From assembly GCA_963682025.1 (NCBI GenBank), contig OY821521.1, forward strand, positions 191,084,575 to 191,148,574: DNA of 64,000 nt, given 5' to 3'. Made by a program: the position numbers and the translations under genes. The stretch is from Cordilura impudica. Taxonomy: Eukaryota > Arthropoda > Insecta > Diptera > Scathophagidae. This document shows positions 31,480 through 43,369 of the stretch, piece after piece. The notes under the pieces were generated by a model. It had not been told where the DNA came from, did no database searches, and saw only the letters and a list, made by a program, of their open reading frames with translations. Numbering within the stretch: the stretch's first letter is position 1; the number at the start of each line of letters is the position of its first letter.

Positions 31480-34239
31480 AAGGACCTTTTTTAAATAGTA
31501 ATTTTTCTTAATAAAGTACCGTTTCTTGTATAATAAATTTTCTAAAAAATAACTTTTCTTAACAAAATACGTTTTCATGAACAAGTTCTTTTCTTAAAAT
31601 CATCTTCTCTTAAAAAAAAAGAAACTTTTAAATTAAAAAAAGTGTCAAAAGTACCATTTTTAAAAAAGGAACTTTATAAAAAGGACCAACCTACCTTTTA
31701 AAAAAAAAGTACATTTTTTTAAAAAGAACATTCGTTTAAAAAAAATTCCAAAAAGCCACTTTTCTTTAAAAAGTACATTTTCATAAAAAAAAAACAAATT
31801 TTAAAAAATGTACCTATTACTAAAAAAGTATTTTTACTTAAAAAGGTAATTTAAAAAAAATTACATTTGTGTAAAAAAGGACCTTTTTCTTAAAGAGGAC
31901 ATATCTAAAAAAGAAACTTTTTTAAAAGTACTCTTTCCAAAAAAAAATACAAAGACTGTTTTTATTAAAAAGTACCGTTTCTTTTAGAAAAAATTTAATT
32001 TTTATACAAAGGGTACTTAAAAAGATACCTTGTAAAAAATTTACTTTTTCTTAAAAAGTTTGTTTTCTTAAAAAAACTACCTTTATTAAAAAGTACATTT
32101 TCTTTAAAACTACATTTTCTTAAAAAAAAAAAACGTTCCTCTAAAAAGTGCCTTTTCTTAAAAAAGTTTATTTCCTTCTTTATAAAGTACTTTTTCTTAA
32201 AATAGTATCTTTTCTTAAAAACTAAATTTTCTTAAAAAGTACAACTTTTAAAAAATTACTTGTACTTAAAAAGTACTTTTTCTTAAAAAGCAAATTTTTA
32301 TTAAAAAGGTACTATTACTTAATAAAGTACTTTTTTTTAAAACAGTGCCTTTTCTTAAAAAGCACATATTCTAAAAGTGGTATTTTTTGAAAAAGTACTT
32401 TTACTTAAAAAAGTACTTTTTCTTAAAAAGGAAAGTTTTCTTAAAAAGGTACTTCTTCTTAATAAAGCATTTTTTCTTAAAATAGTACCTTTTCGTAAAA
32501 AGTACATTTTCTTAAAGAGTTCCATTTTTAAAAAGTACTTTTACTTAAAAAAGTAATTTTTCTTTAAAAGGAAATTTTCCTTAAAAAGGTACTTTTTCTG
32601 AAAAAGGTACTTTTTCTTAAAAAGGTACTTTTTCTTAATAAAGTACTTTTTTCTAAATAGTACCTTTTCTTAATAAAGTACTTTCTTGTATAATAACTTT
32701 TCTAAAAAATAACTTTTCTTCATAAAATACGTTTTCATGAACAAGTACCTTTTTTAAAACCATTTCCTTTTAAGAAAAAAAATTTAAATAAAAAAAGTGC
32801 CAAAGTACCATTTTTAAAAAAGAAACATTATAAAAAGGACCAACCTACCTTTTAACAAAAAAGTACCTTTTTTTAAAAAGAACATTCGTTTAAAAAATTT
32901 TTCACAAGCCACATTTCCTCAAAAAGTACATTTTCATAAAAAGGTACTTAAAAAAGTAATTTTTTTTAATATTACATTTGTGTAATAAAGGACCTTTTTC
33001 TTAAAGAGCACATTTCTAAAAAAAAAGTACCTTTTTTAAAAGTACACTTTCCAAAAAATTCCAAAAAGAGTGTGTTTATTAAAAAGTACCTTTTCTTATA
33101 GAATAAAATAAAATTTTTATACAAAGGGTACTTAAAAAGATATATTCTCTTAAAAAATTTACTTTTTCTTAAAAAAGTTTGTTTTCTTAAAAAACTACCT
33201 TTCTTAAAAAGTACATTTTCTTTAAAACTACATTTTCCTTTAAAAAGTGCCTTTTCTTAAAAAAGTTTATTTCCTTCTTTATAAAGTACTTTTTCTTAAA
33301 ACAGTATATTTTCTTAAAAACGTACGTTTTCTTAAAAGGTACAATTTTTAAAAAAGTACTTTTACTTAAAAAGTACTTTTTCTTAAAAAGGAGATTTTTC
33401 TGAAAAAGGTACTTTTACATAATAAAGTTATTTTTCTTAAGATATGTCCTTTTCTTAAAAAGCACATATTCTAAAAAGTAATATTTTTTAAAAAGTGCTT
33501 TTACTTAAAAAAGTACTTTTTCTTAAAAAGGAAAGTTCTCTTAAAAATTTACTTTTTCTTAATGAAGTACTTTTTTTAAAATAGTACCTTTTCTTAAAAA
33601 GTACATTTTCTCAAAGAGTTACATTTTTAAAAAAGTACTTTTACTTAAAAAAGTAATTCTTCTTAAAAACGAAATTTTTCTTAAAAAGGCAGTCTTTCTT
33701 AATAAGGTACTTTTTTTTAAATAGTACCTTTTCTTAATAAAGTACCGTTTCATGAACAAGTACCTTTTTTTAAAGCATCTTCTTTAAAAAAAAAGAAATT
33801 TTAAAAGTATAAAATTGCCAAAAGTACCATTTTTAAAAAAGGAACTTTATAAAAGGGTCCAACCTACCTTTTTACGAAAAAGTACTTTTTTTTAAAAAGA
33901 ACATTCGTTTAAAAAATTTCCAAAAAGCCACTTTTCCTTAAAAAGTACATTTTCTTCAAAACTACATTTTCTTAAAAAAAAACTGTTTGAAAAAACAGCA
34001 CCTTTTCTTTAAAAAAAAAAAACTTTTTTCTAAAAAGTGCCTTTTTCTAAAAAAATTTATTTCCTTAAAAAAGTAAATTTTCTCCAAAAACTGTCTTTGC
34101 TTCAAAGAGTACTTTTCTTCAAAAAGTACCTTTTCCTCAAAAAGTGCCTTTTTAAATTTTCTTTAAAAAGTGAATTTTCTTTAAAAATAATATTTTCTTA
34201 AAAAAGTACAGTTTTGAAAAACTATTCTGTAAAAAGCAC

Positions 34240-34830
34240 CTTTTATGCACAATCGAAGTCGCAGTTTACTGAAAGTTCGAAAATTAATTTCGGAGTTTAG
34301 AATGGTGCCTATAATACAAATACTAGAATTGGCATGTGGATGCATATTAAAAAGGCTTACAGCAGCATTAAATTGTATCTCGAGTGTTTCGATATACTTC
34401 GATGTACAGTTATCTGCGTGGAACAGAGCATTCCCGTCCATCGTGGGCTTGGGCGGGTATAATGCGGATAGCTGGATAAGGTGGTCTACCAAAACATCTC
34501 AAATTATAAGGAATGAATGTATTGACAGATTACTGCTTTAGAAAAATTCGGAGGGTCTTAGGCAATCGACATTATGGATAACCCCTTTCTTATACTGGAG
34601 TGTATTGAATGAAATTAGAAGTGACATAAGGTTACTAACGGGACACTTACGTAACATTATCCTAACTGCTTCGGCTCTGTGTCGACTGTATGTGAAAGAT
34701 GACAAGACCACAACATTTGTCGTATGTGAATGCGTTGAGCACTTTGTTAAACCAGAAGACGTATTTTTCATACGGATATGGATGAGGATATAAAACATTC
34801 TTCTCTATCCTCTGTACTTACGTTTGGAAT
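34240..34830 (+). pseudogene. LINE 3' coding fragment (RNase H/terminal Cys-His region)
   Basis: The plus strand reads IRLLTGHLRNI then LCRLYVKDDKTTTFVVCECV and EHFVKPED, which fits the LLTGH...C..C....T..H...C pattern at the C-terminus of non-LTR retrotransposon ORF2 proteins. Upstream (34245-34540) VRKLISEFRMVP...CISSVSIYFDVQLSAWNRA could be the preceding region. Stops and frame changes occur and no poly-A was found. Clade uncertain. Confidence 0.45.
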
Positions 34831-34869
34831 AATTTAGTATCTATATCTAACAACCTGACCTGACAAAGA

Positions 34870-35935
34870 AATTTGGGAAAAATTTTCTTTATTTCTCAAC
34901 ATAATCTACTTTTAGCTCAATACACTTTTCCCAGCGATATTTAATAACTTCGATACCATGCTTGCAGTAAAAACTGTGTAGCTCCTAATAATAACCATCA
35001 ACCGCAGACTGCACGTCTTCATTGTTGGCAAATCTTTTACCACCGAACCATTTTCCACCTTAGGAAATAAAAAATAATCCGAGGGAGCAAAACCTGGTGA
35101 ATAAGGTGGGTGATGAAGCAATTCGTACTTTACTTCATGGATTTTGGGCATCATAATAGTGGAAGTGTGAACTGGTGACTTGATGAAACATCACTTCCTT
35201 TCTCGGCCAAATGCGGCCGTTTTTCCTTAATTGCATCACTTAAGCATTGCAATAAGTTAGCATTCATAATACTCGCCGTTGATTGCTATTCCTTTTTGAA
35301 GATAATTAGTAAAAATTAGCAAACGCACATCCCAAAAAACAGACGTCATAACGTTGTCTGCAGATGGAATTGTCTTCGCCTTCTTTGCACACGATTCTCC
35401 CATTTCAGTCCACTGTTTTGACTGTTCCTTTGTCTCAGATCTGAAGTGGTGACCCACGTTTCATCCATGGTTATACGAATCGACGCAAAAACTCGGCTTT
35501 ATTACGGTTAAAAATCGCCAAACTCCTTATCGAAACATCTTCCCGATGCTGTGTTTTTTCTATTGTGAGCAACCGCGACATCCATCTTTCAAACAGTTTT
35601 CTCATCTCCAAATTTTCGGTCAATATTCGATGTATAGCACTTTTTGAAATGCCTATCATTTCAGCTAGCTCACGTACCTAGCTCACGCACCTTCAGCCCA
35701 TGATCAGCCAGTACCATTTTGTGGAGTTTCTTAACTGTTTTTGGCATGACCACCTCAATTGTTTTAATAATGGTTGGACTAAGACCTTTCAAAGCAAAGT
35801 ATTGAATAACACATGGGTGACCAGCTTCTTCCATGTTTACAAATTCTCTGAGATCGTTTACTTTTGATGGCTCAAAAAAAAAAATACTAAACAACATGGC
35901 GTCTTGAAACTTAAAACATATGTTTTTTAAGGTTG
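34870..35935 (-). pseudogene. Mariner DD34D transposase relic
   Basis: In minus-strand order: NMEEAGHPCVIQYFALKG; ISKSAIHRILTENLEMRKL; HREDVSIRSLAIFNRNKAEF; TMDETWV (first catalytic Asp at about 35462); KEQSKQWTEMGES; KAKTIPSADNVMTSVFWDV; GIAINGEYYE; KEVMFHQ; HHPPYSPGFAPSDYFLFP (last Asp). The second catalytic Asp, expected right after FHQ, is lost through a deletion of about 5 bases at about 35183. Several frameshifts and stops are present. The order and spacing are those of mariner elements with a YSPxxAPSDYxLF signature. Confidence 0.85.
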
Positions 35936-37655
35936 CCACTTTTCACCAAAGTATTTTTTTTTTTCAAACTACTGCCGCCATCTCTACGTCAGATCGGGTT
36001 GTTCTGAGACTGTCTTCGTATTATCGCCCTAGCTATTTAAGCCACTATTCCTTCTGTTGTGGGCAGCCAGCCAGATGTTCAATTGCACAGCGTGATTACC
36101 ACTACTATAATAATGGTGATTGCCCCTTTTCATAATTCAATCAGCGTTTTGGTTGGCAACGAACCTTAGGTTGCGGAATATCCTACAAGAGATACGTCCT
36201 GTCCACCTTATAGTCAATTTAGTTTAAGCTACTTCAAATCTTTTCCATTACCCCTTCCACATTCAACGATATTACTGATTCTCATACCGCACACGATTTT
36301 TTCTTTGATATCATTTGATATTTTTTGAATTTTGGCTTGCTGCCTTCTTTTGCTAGAATATCTTTTAACAGCCTTTTGGCTGTTTCTTTGATTTTTGCTA
36401 ACGATTTTTTTCTTTTATTATTATTTTGCAGTTTTAGTTTTTATTGTTTCAAACATTACTTTTACTTGAAGCCGCAATTAGTAACACCTTAATGTGCCGT
36501 CAGTGATACGATACCAAGTGTATGATGTGTATGATCTTTGAGTAACATACATCGATCTCAAACATCAACATTATAAGCTAGATGAAAAGATGAAAAAATA
36601 TATACATGGCCACGCAACCCTAACCGCCGTTCTACAACAATCAAGTAAGAGCGAGTATCCATCCAGCTATCGATCGATTGACGATCGTTATGTTTCATCA
36701 CTCATCATTTTTTTTTTTTTTTTGAACGTGTATCGTGTTTATCAATATCGCCATCTCTTTATAATCGTTTGTACGATCAATAATCTCACTCACATATGCC
36801 TACACAAACTCTCTTTCATCTCTATATTGTTGTGAATATTTTGTTTTTTTGTTTTTGTTTTTGTGTTTTTTTTTTTTTGTATGTTTTATGTTTGAGCATT
36901 GAGTAGGCTTTACATTGGCCTCCAGGTGCGCTTCACGCTAAATTAGAATATGCGATGGTATATTTTGGTTAAACTCTTGTCCATTATGCAGACAACGCAT
37001 GTATGTAAGGTTAAATGATCTACAGTTTCTGGGCTGTTTCTGTTAGGGATGTTCAATGTTTTAATTTGCTCTTAAGCTAGATTGCTCATTACATATGCGG
37101 TTGCTTTTTTTTTTGTATTGTTCAGCTCAGAATTTAAGCCAGGATTATATATAGACAATTTAAAGACAATTCAAATGATGTATCAATATCTTTAAAATAT
37201 TCTTTATATCACTTTAGCCAATAATAAAACAATTGTATATTTAAATCCGGTTACCCAATTCTTTTGTGCGATAGTGGGGTATGCAAATCTTCTCATAGTT
37301 AGATTTCAATTCAGCTGCTTAACTAGTCGCGTGTTTAGCTATTGTTCATTTTCTAATAATAATAATAAATATTTATATAGAAATTTTCCAATCAATTACT
37401 TCATATTGTATATTAGAGCTGTAACTATACAATTGCGATTTCGTGATGTAAAACGCCTAGTAAACGCCTTAGTTGCATAAACATTGATATGAGCACATTG
37501 TCTATATTTCTATTGAAGTTTAGCCAACAATATCAAGCCTTAGGCTTTTGAGCAGTATTTCATTTGTGATTTATAAGATAAGCTTATTTTAATCTATGGA
37601 GTCGTCTGTATGTCTATCTCAGAAAAACAAAAAAATTTAGATACAATGTATAGAT
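35936..37655 (+). other. gsb-n: Intron 2 sequence, no recognised element
   Basis: Mixed-composition sequence with short poly-T runs and ATCGATCG-type blocks at about 36660. No transposon or host exon recognised. It may contain regulatory DNA, but nothing in the sequence proves it. Confidence 0.4.
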
Positions 37656-37659
37656 AAAA

Positions 37660-38770
37660 ACTCGTATAGGGGTTTTTTTTTGCTTAGATAGAACTTACGA
37701 AAGGGTTAGTTATCAAACGAACTGCCATACTGTGCTCACTTTTTGACATTAATGATCAGTGTAATCTGGCAAATCATCAGGAATAGATTCAGGCTTGTAC
37801 AACGCTACCAAATTATTCAAATTTACTTTGAAAAGCAGTCGTTGATTCACGCAACTTATAGACGACTTCGCGATTTGTATGGCATACATAATCGCCCATC
37901 TGAGCAATCCATCCCTCGAACAGTGGATAGATATCATGACACTTACTCTCTAAGTGATGCAATAACACCAACGCATCGAAAGAAAATGCAAGCGAAAGTG
38001 TGGAAGAAGATAAAAATGTATCGATTCGTCGTCGGCCGCAGGAATTGACCGTCCACTACGTGGAAAATTTTACGTGAAAACCTTGGCCTACATCAGAATA
38101 AGATCCAGTTGGTGTAGGATATAAAGCTACGAGACCATCATACGCGTCGTTCTTTCGCCGATTGGGCTCTAGAGCAGTTGGAAATTGATCCGATATTTCA
38201 TCGCAAAATTATGTTCAGCGATGAGGCTCAATTTTGACTTAACGGGTTTGTTAATAAACAAAATTGCCTCAACAGACCCTACAGACATTACATCCAGAAA
38301 AATTCTACATTTGGTACGGTTTATATACTGGTGGCATCATGGGACCTTATTCCTTCAAAAATGATGTCGGAGCTCTCGTTACGGTCAATGGGGATTAATA
38401 TCTAAATTTGGCGATAAGCTGATTCCAATAAATGGGACTGTCAGTTGGCCTCCAAGGTCATGCGATTTGACACCTCTCTATTATTTCCTGTGGGGCTGCG
38501 CAAAGTCACTGGTTTTTGCTGCTAAACCAGGAAGGAGGCCAACATTGTTTATGTTATTCGTGACATACGGCCAGAAATACTGAAAAAAGTGGCCCAAGAT
38601 TAGACGTCGAGAATGCGCTTCGTCAAGAACAGCCGAGGTCGAAATAATTTTCGAGAGTTAATGTCATGTATAGATCTTTCGAATGAAATATTTTTTTTTG
38701 ATCAAAAATAAATTTTTGTGCTATTTTTTACAATTTCCAGTTGTATCGGCCTTAAAAAACACTCTTTTTG
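37660..38770 (+). pseudogene. DD41D (rosa-like) mariner copy 3
   Basis: Left end GGTTTTTTTTTGCTTAGATA and right end, inverted, GTGTTTTTTAAGGCCGATAC are similar terminal repeats. Coding fragments: QIIQIYFEKQSLIHATYRRL, RDLYGIHNRPSEQSIPRTVD (DNA-binding region), LRENLGLHQNKIQLV, MFSDEAQF (first catalytic block) and GTVSWPPRSCDLTPLYYFLW (Asp to Tyr at the last catalytic site), then CAKSLVFA. The central part between VNGD and the last block is deleted (about 38395). Inactive. Confidence 0.8.
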
Positions 38771-38829
38771 TAGTTTTCCGAAAAGAAAAAAAAATTAAAA
38801 TTTTAATAAATTTTGTTGCCCAGTCCCAG

Positions 38830-39590
38830 TAATGTTCCTAGGTCCAAGTTGGCTCAAAGATGAGTTGTGGTGTCGGTTCTTATAGACAACCCGACGATTC
38901 TAGTGTCTTTCCAGCGGAAATTCTGGCCATCAAGGACGCTAGTAGGATTTTATGAGCACATAAGTTCGAGGGAAATAATTGTCAACAGTCATACTGCATC
39001 TTCCGTTCTGGTAGAATAGTGCAGTGAGGAACTGTCAAACCTAAGCCGCCTTTTCGTGATAACTCTTTTAGGGCTGCCCGGTCATAGGAATTTTTTAGGT
39101 TATGAACGGGCAAACGAACTAGCCAGAAAAGCTTCTGCTCCTGATGTTTCCTCTGAGGTATCAGTTTCAATTCTACTTGGAATCATTATGGAAGGAATCT
39201 TCGTGCACTTCCTATGAGTAGCGGAATATAGACGCAGGAATATTGACACATGCAGGACTGCAAGGCAGATGTGGCCTGACTATTACTTAAGATGGACTAA
39301 ATCTCTACTCAGTAGGAGTAGAAAGGACATAAAAAAGATAACGGCCGTATTGACGGGTTATTGGCAAATACGTTAACATGCACGAAGAATCGCGGCTATG
39401 GAACACTTGGAGACGAGGAGACAGTATATCATCGCTTCTGAGAATGCGAAGCTTTGTGTAGCATTAGGTTCAGAACACTAGGCATGCTGGTATCTATGAT
39501 ACTGGACTTAGATCTCACTGATCTTATCCGCCATCTTAATGTCACAGATTGGTTCTGGAAAAGGGCGTTTTTTTAAGCCCAATACAACTT
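38830..39590 (+). pseudogene. LINE fragment with RNase H domain
   Basis: MSCGVGSYRQPDDSSVFPAE then ILAIKDAS (RNase H Glu motif), followed at about 39050 by TLLGLPGHRNFLGYERANEL then ARKAS. The final catalytic Asp of A(D)ELAR is Asn here. The C-terminal zinc-binding tail (ITAVLTGYW, then YHRF*ECEALC, then LNVTDWFWKRAFF) runs to about 39575. Such RNase H domains occur in I-, R1- and Loa-type LINEs. Reverse transcriptase absent. Confidence 0.7.
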
Positions 39591-40310
39591 TATATTGTAA
39601 AAAATAATACAAAAAAATTAATTTAGACCAAGAAAATGTTTTTATTCTAAAGACCAATACATGGCGTTATTATTTAAAAATGACTTTGACTTCACCTCGA
39701 CATTTCCTGACACAGCGCATTCTGAGCAACTTTTTCGAGCAACTTTTGGTCTCCAATGCGTCAATTATTACTAGTCTATCAACATAAACCAGTAACTTCA
39801 CATAGCCCCATAGGAAATAATGGAGAGGTTGCAAATCGCATGACTTTGGAGGTCAACTGATAGGTCCATTTCTCGAAATCAACTGATCACCAAACTTTGA
39901 TTTCAATAAGTCGATGGTTGCGGTCACCGTATGGTACGTAGCATCATCCTGTTGAAACCACATTTCGGCCAGATCAATGTATTCTGTATTTTTAAACAAA
40001 ATATCATTGATCATGGTGCGTTATCGATCCGATTATGCCAACAGCGTCTAAACCGCACCAAACGGTCATTTTCTTGGATGTAATGGAGTATATAGGGTCC
40101 ACTGTATATTGGTCTCACTCCATATGTGGCAATTTTGTTCATTTCCCAACCCATAAAGGCAAAAATGAGCCTCATCGCTGAACACAATTTTGCGAAAAAA
40201 GTCTGTAAGTAAAGCGAATCGATGACTGATTTTCAAAATAACTTTGTATAATTGGGTAACGATGTTGAAGCAGGTAATCAGTGTTCTATTTTCCTCTAAG
40301 TGCTTGTTAC
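39560..40310 (-). pseudogene. DD41D (rosa-like) mariner copy 4, internally deleted
   Basis: Terminal repeat GGCGTTTTTTTAAGCCCAAT at 39565 matches copies 1 and 3. The minus strand contains MWFQQDDATYHT, the last catalytic block with HYFLWGYVKLLVYV, VFSDEAHFCLYGLG, and YPIIQSYFENQSSIRF joined directly to the catalytic region, so the helix-turn-helix and linker are missing. The final part (39650-39770) is rearranged. The inner border near 40310 is approximate. Confidence 0.7.
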
Positions 40311-41040
40311 TTATTACTTATTATATTAAATAAATCTTTTGGAATAGAAACCACGATCAATATGCAAATTAAATTTTTTATTAAATTTTGAAAATTCCAC
40401 TTTTTGGGCATTCCACAATGTTAAACGGGTTTTCCATTTAAAAAAATTACCATTAAATTAAGTATTTAAATAATATATACAGGACAGTTGTTCAAAGTAC
40501 TCAAATTTTTTTTCAGCTTAAACAAGAAATCCGTCCATCATCATACAGGTGTCTGTCTGTCTGTCTACATGTCTCCGTAAATGCCTATCAAATTTTCTTA
40601 CGACACATTTTCTTCTTCATTTCATTACAAAAAAAAAAAACAAAAAAAACAACCACAACAGTCATATCAAACACTTATTATTTTTGTACAGAAAATATAA
40701 AAGAAAGAAAGTCGGAGAGCCCCTCATAAACTGACACATGTATAAGATTAAAAGAAAACATTAACAGTGTTCAACAATAAAAATTATCCTTTATAAAGAG
40801 GGGTTTCTCAAGTGTTTTGACAAGAGGGCTCCCATGAGGTTTAATAATAGAATATTCGATAGTAAATGCATATAATACTGTGTCCAAATGAGAAGGTGAC
40901 TTTTCAATTTAAACTTCACGAAGTGATTGGGACAAAAATGTTTTTTTAAGGTCGATAGTACTGCGTTCGACATATGGAAATTTCAGGTCAATATCTTCAT
41001 TGATTTTTTGTCGCTATGTTAAACAACTAAAAGTTAATTT
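40311..41040 (+). other. gsb-n: Intron 2 sequence, nothing recognised
   Basis: No transposon match seen. A (GTCT)3 run is at about 40550. Confidence 0.4.
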
Positions 41041-41054
41041 GACAATTATAAAAA

Positions 41055-41985
41055 TGTCTGATTTTGTTGAACAGGGTAGAGCTATTAAATTTTGTTTGAT
41101 GAATGAAAACCTTAAAGAGGCATTCTGTTTCCAGGATGTCAAAAAAAAAAGTTTTTTTACAAGTAGTAGAAAGAATTCCAGGAAGAAGGCAGTGAAAGCG
41201 TTGAAGACAAAGAGCGAATGAGGAAAAACGAAAATCAATGATTTGGTCCTGAAAAGTCAACAATTCTTAATTGAAGATCTTGCTCAAAAGGATTAGTTAA
41301 CACCTTTTTAAAAGATATTTTGTGCTTCAAAGCAACAAATGTCGATTGGTTTCAAAAACACAAAATTTTTTAAAAAAGAGCGTCCAATTAATACAATTGA
41401 AACAATACTTTCTGTTTACTAGAACGAAATTAAATGCTGTATTACGGGTTACCCATGACCCCAATACAATCGACAATCAGTTAAGCGAATTTCGTACAAA
41501 AGGCCAAGTAAGTTCAAAATGAAGGCCATGTTAACAGTTTTCTACGATTATTGTGCCGGCCCAAACTTTTAAGAAGAAATATTATTTCAGTCTTATGCCT
41601 CTTTTGTGCAAAGCAATTCGGCAAAGCAATGGTTCTTCGATATCATTTCGTACCAAATTCTCATATTCGACTGATAGAGAAACGTGTTACTTTTGGCTCT
41701 TCAGTAAACTCAAAAGATCACTCGGGGATACCGTTTTAGAATCGATTGATAAGATAAAAGCCAAAGGTCAACGGCGCACTTTGAAGGGCTTTACGGATAT
41801 CTACCTAAACAACTGTTTCGAGGCTTTGTATAAAAAAAAAAAAAAACGTTGGCCGAAGTGTATATTATGGGCGAAGGATTACTTTGAATTCAGTGAAATT
41901 GATTTGGAAAAATTAATAAAGATTTTTCATTTTATATCAAAAGTCCTTTTAGCACAGTAATTAAAACGAAATTGTTGGCACTTGA
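41055..41985 (+). pseudogene. Mariner-family transposase relic, second lineage
   Basis: Begins MSDFVEQGRAIKFCLMNENL, the start typical of one group of mariner transposases. The centre has SKMKAMLTVFYDYCAGP-like sequence (after a frame change) at 41510-41565. The end has FWLFSKLKRSLGDTVLESID, KIKAKGQRRTLKGF, CFEALYKKKKKRWPKCILWA and KDYFEFSEIDLEKL, the normal C-terminus. The first and second catalytic Asp regions are deleted or unrecognisable, and multiple stops are present. It differs from the DD41D copies and from the 34870-35935 mariner. Confidence 0.75.
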
Positions 41986-42881
41986 TTTAAATGTGCAAAC
42001 ATTTTTTGTAGTTAGCGTGTTTTTAATTTGTCGTATTGACAATTATTTACAGTTGTTTTTCAACAAATTCAGTTATTGAATAAATTAATATCACATTAAA
42101 GAAAGATAAAAAGAAAAAGTAGGCCTTGAAATACAAAGCCAAATCAGTATTGCATACTTTAAGTTTAATATACAAAGTCCGAATTTTTTATTTTAACGAC
42201 AAAATGCTCTTTAAAAAATTTTCATGTTAGCGTTTTTAAAGGCATTATATATGTAACATCTTCAATTATAGACAACAAATTCTTTTCTATCGAATAAAAA
42301 ATAAGGAGAAGCGAAAGAATCGAAAGTAAAGAAGAGTAATTTTCTGCACTATGAAGAATTAATTTAATTTTTTTACAGGTCAACATATCCAATATATCCA
42401 ATATATACCCATATATCATATGATAGGTTTTTTCAAGATTATAGTTACAACGCGAACTAGTGCATATTAAAGAAAAAATAAATAAATTTATGTATGTCAT
42501 TTTCAATGGAATAATGTTTAAAAACATGTTCAGTTGACTTTCTAATTACCTCATTTTAATACAAAACCCATCAAAAATTACATATTTTATTGAATATCAC
42601 AACAGTTAGGACATGCTTGGACATGCTCTATATACCGTTGAACACGTCTGGAAAAAATCCTATCATGTGATACCCACATTGGATATTTTGACCTGGAAAA
42701 AATGAAAATATTTTCAAAAAACTAAAAATTATACCTTTGTAAAAAACGGTCCAGCTCGGAATGGGCTAACGTTGGACCAGAAATATTTCGGGAGTCATTA
42801 TAAAACAAACCAAGGTAGCTTTCTAGGGGGCACTTTTTTCACTTTTTTTTCTCTCCATAGAGAGTGAGTCGCTCTAATATA
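41986..42881 (+). other. gsb-n: Intron 2 sequence, nothing recognised
   Basis: AT-rich. The open frame at 42222-42527 on the minus strand has no recognisable domain and is probably chance. Confidence 0.4.
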
Positions 42882-43247
42882 CCTATAATATTAATAGGCT
42901 AGGCGATTTCTTGTGACCGATGTTTTGTTCTACCGTTTTATCCCGATTTTGACTAAACGTATATTATTTCAGAGGTATCTTTTTTTGGCCGTTTTGCAGA
43001 TTTACAGATTTTGAAATTTTGTCCTTTATTTTGAGTAAATTGCATTTAAAGCTGCTACTAGCACATACATAAAATTACACATATGCTATGTGTGTTTTAT
43101 TAAATTTGTTAATGTGTTTGTTAATGAGTTTGTTATCTTCATTCACAATAATAATAAACCATAAAAGTGTTGGTTTCTGAACTGGATAAGTTGAAAATAA
43201 AGCTGCCTAGAAATTGCACTCGAATTTCGAGTGCTGGAATCTGCTAG
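42882..43247 (+). mobile_element. Non-autonomous Helitron, 366 bp (copy B)
   Basis: 5' end (T/C)CTATAATATTAATAGGC, with the first T changed to C. 3' end GCACTCGAATTTCGAGTGC (near-perfect hairpin) then TGGAATCTG and CTAG before T. It shares GTGACCGATGTTTTGTTC and AATTGCATTTAAAG with copies A and C. Confidence 0.85.
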
Positions 43248-43369
43248 TACATATATATAAGCGAAAGTATGAATGTACTTATGTTTGGTTGTTTGTTTGT
43301 AGCTTATAGGAGGTTAAATTTTTAGAGTCTTATTGTGTACCTGGAGGAAACAGGCTATACATTTTTTTA

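Larger units (their letters stand above)
25340..34235. repeat. ~9-kb degenerate 17-bp minisatellite with higher-order structure
   Basis: Thousands of bases of variants of TTTTCTTAAAAAGTACC, roughly 17 bp per unit with length variants. Long, low-complexity open frames (28025-28351, 29468-30062, 31179-31584) encode only LRKxTFLRKS-like repeats and are not genes. The anchor AAGGGTACTTAAAAAGATA occurs at about 28114, 29192, 29825, 30903, 32009 and 33124. The spacings 1078, 1078, 1106 and 1115 show a ~1.1-kb higher-order unit. The 633 step comes from the 1,711-bp duplication. Confidence 0.95.

Noticed and set aside
28025..31584. Open frames of 64-127 codons inside the minisatellite
   Set aside because: They encode only variations of FLRKSTF-like repeats and the same frames recur at each higher-order unit. 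Low-complexity DNA lacking stops, not genes.
25340..34235. CRISPR array
   Set aside because: No constant repeat separated by unique spacers; units are contiguous 17-bp variants, and the genome is eukaryotic.
41000..41263. Overlapping minus-strand ORFs of 74-78 codons
   Set aside because: Shadows of the plus-strand mariner N-terminus (MSDFVEQ...).
42222..42527. 101-codon minus-strand ORF
   Set aside because: No recognisable domain, extreme Ile/Leu/Tyr bias expected from AT-rich DNA.
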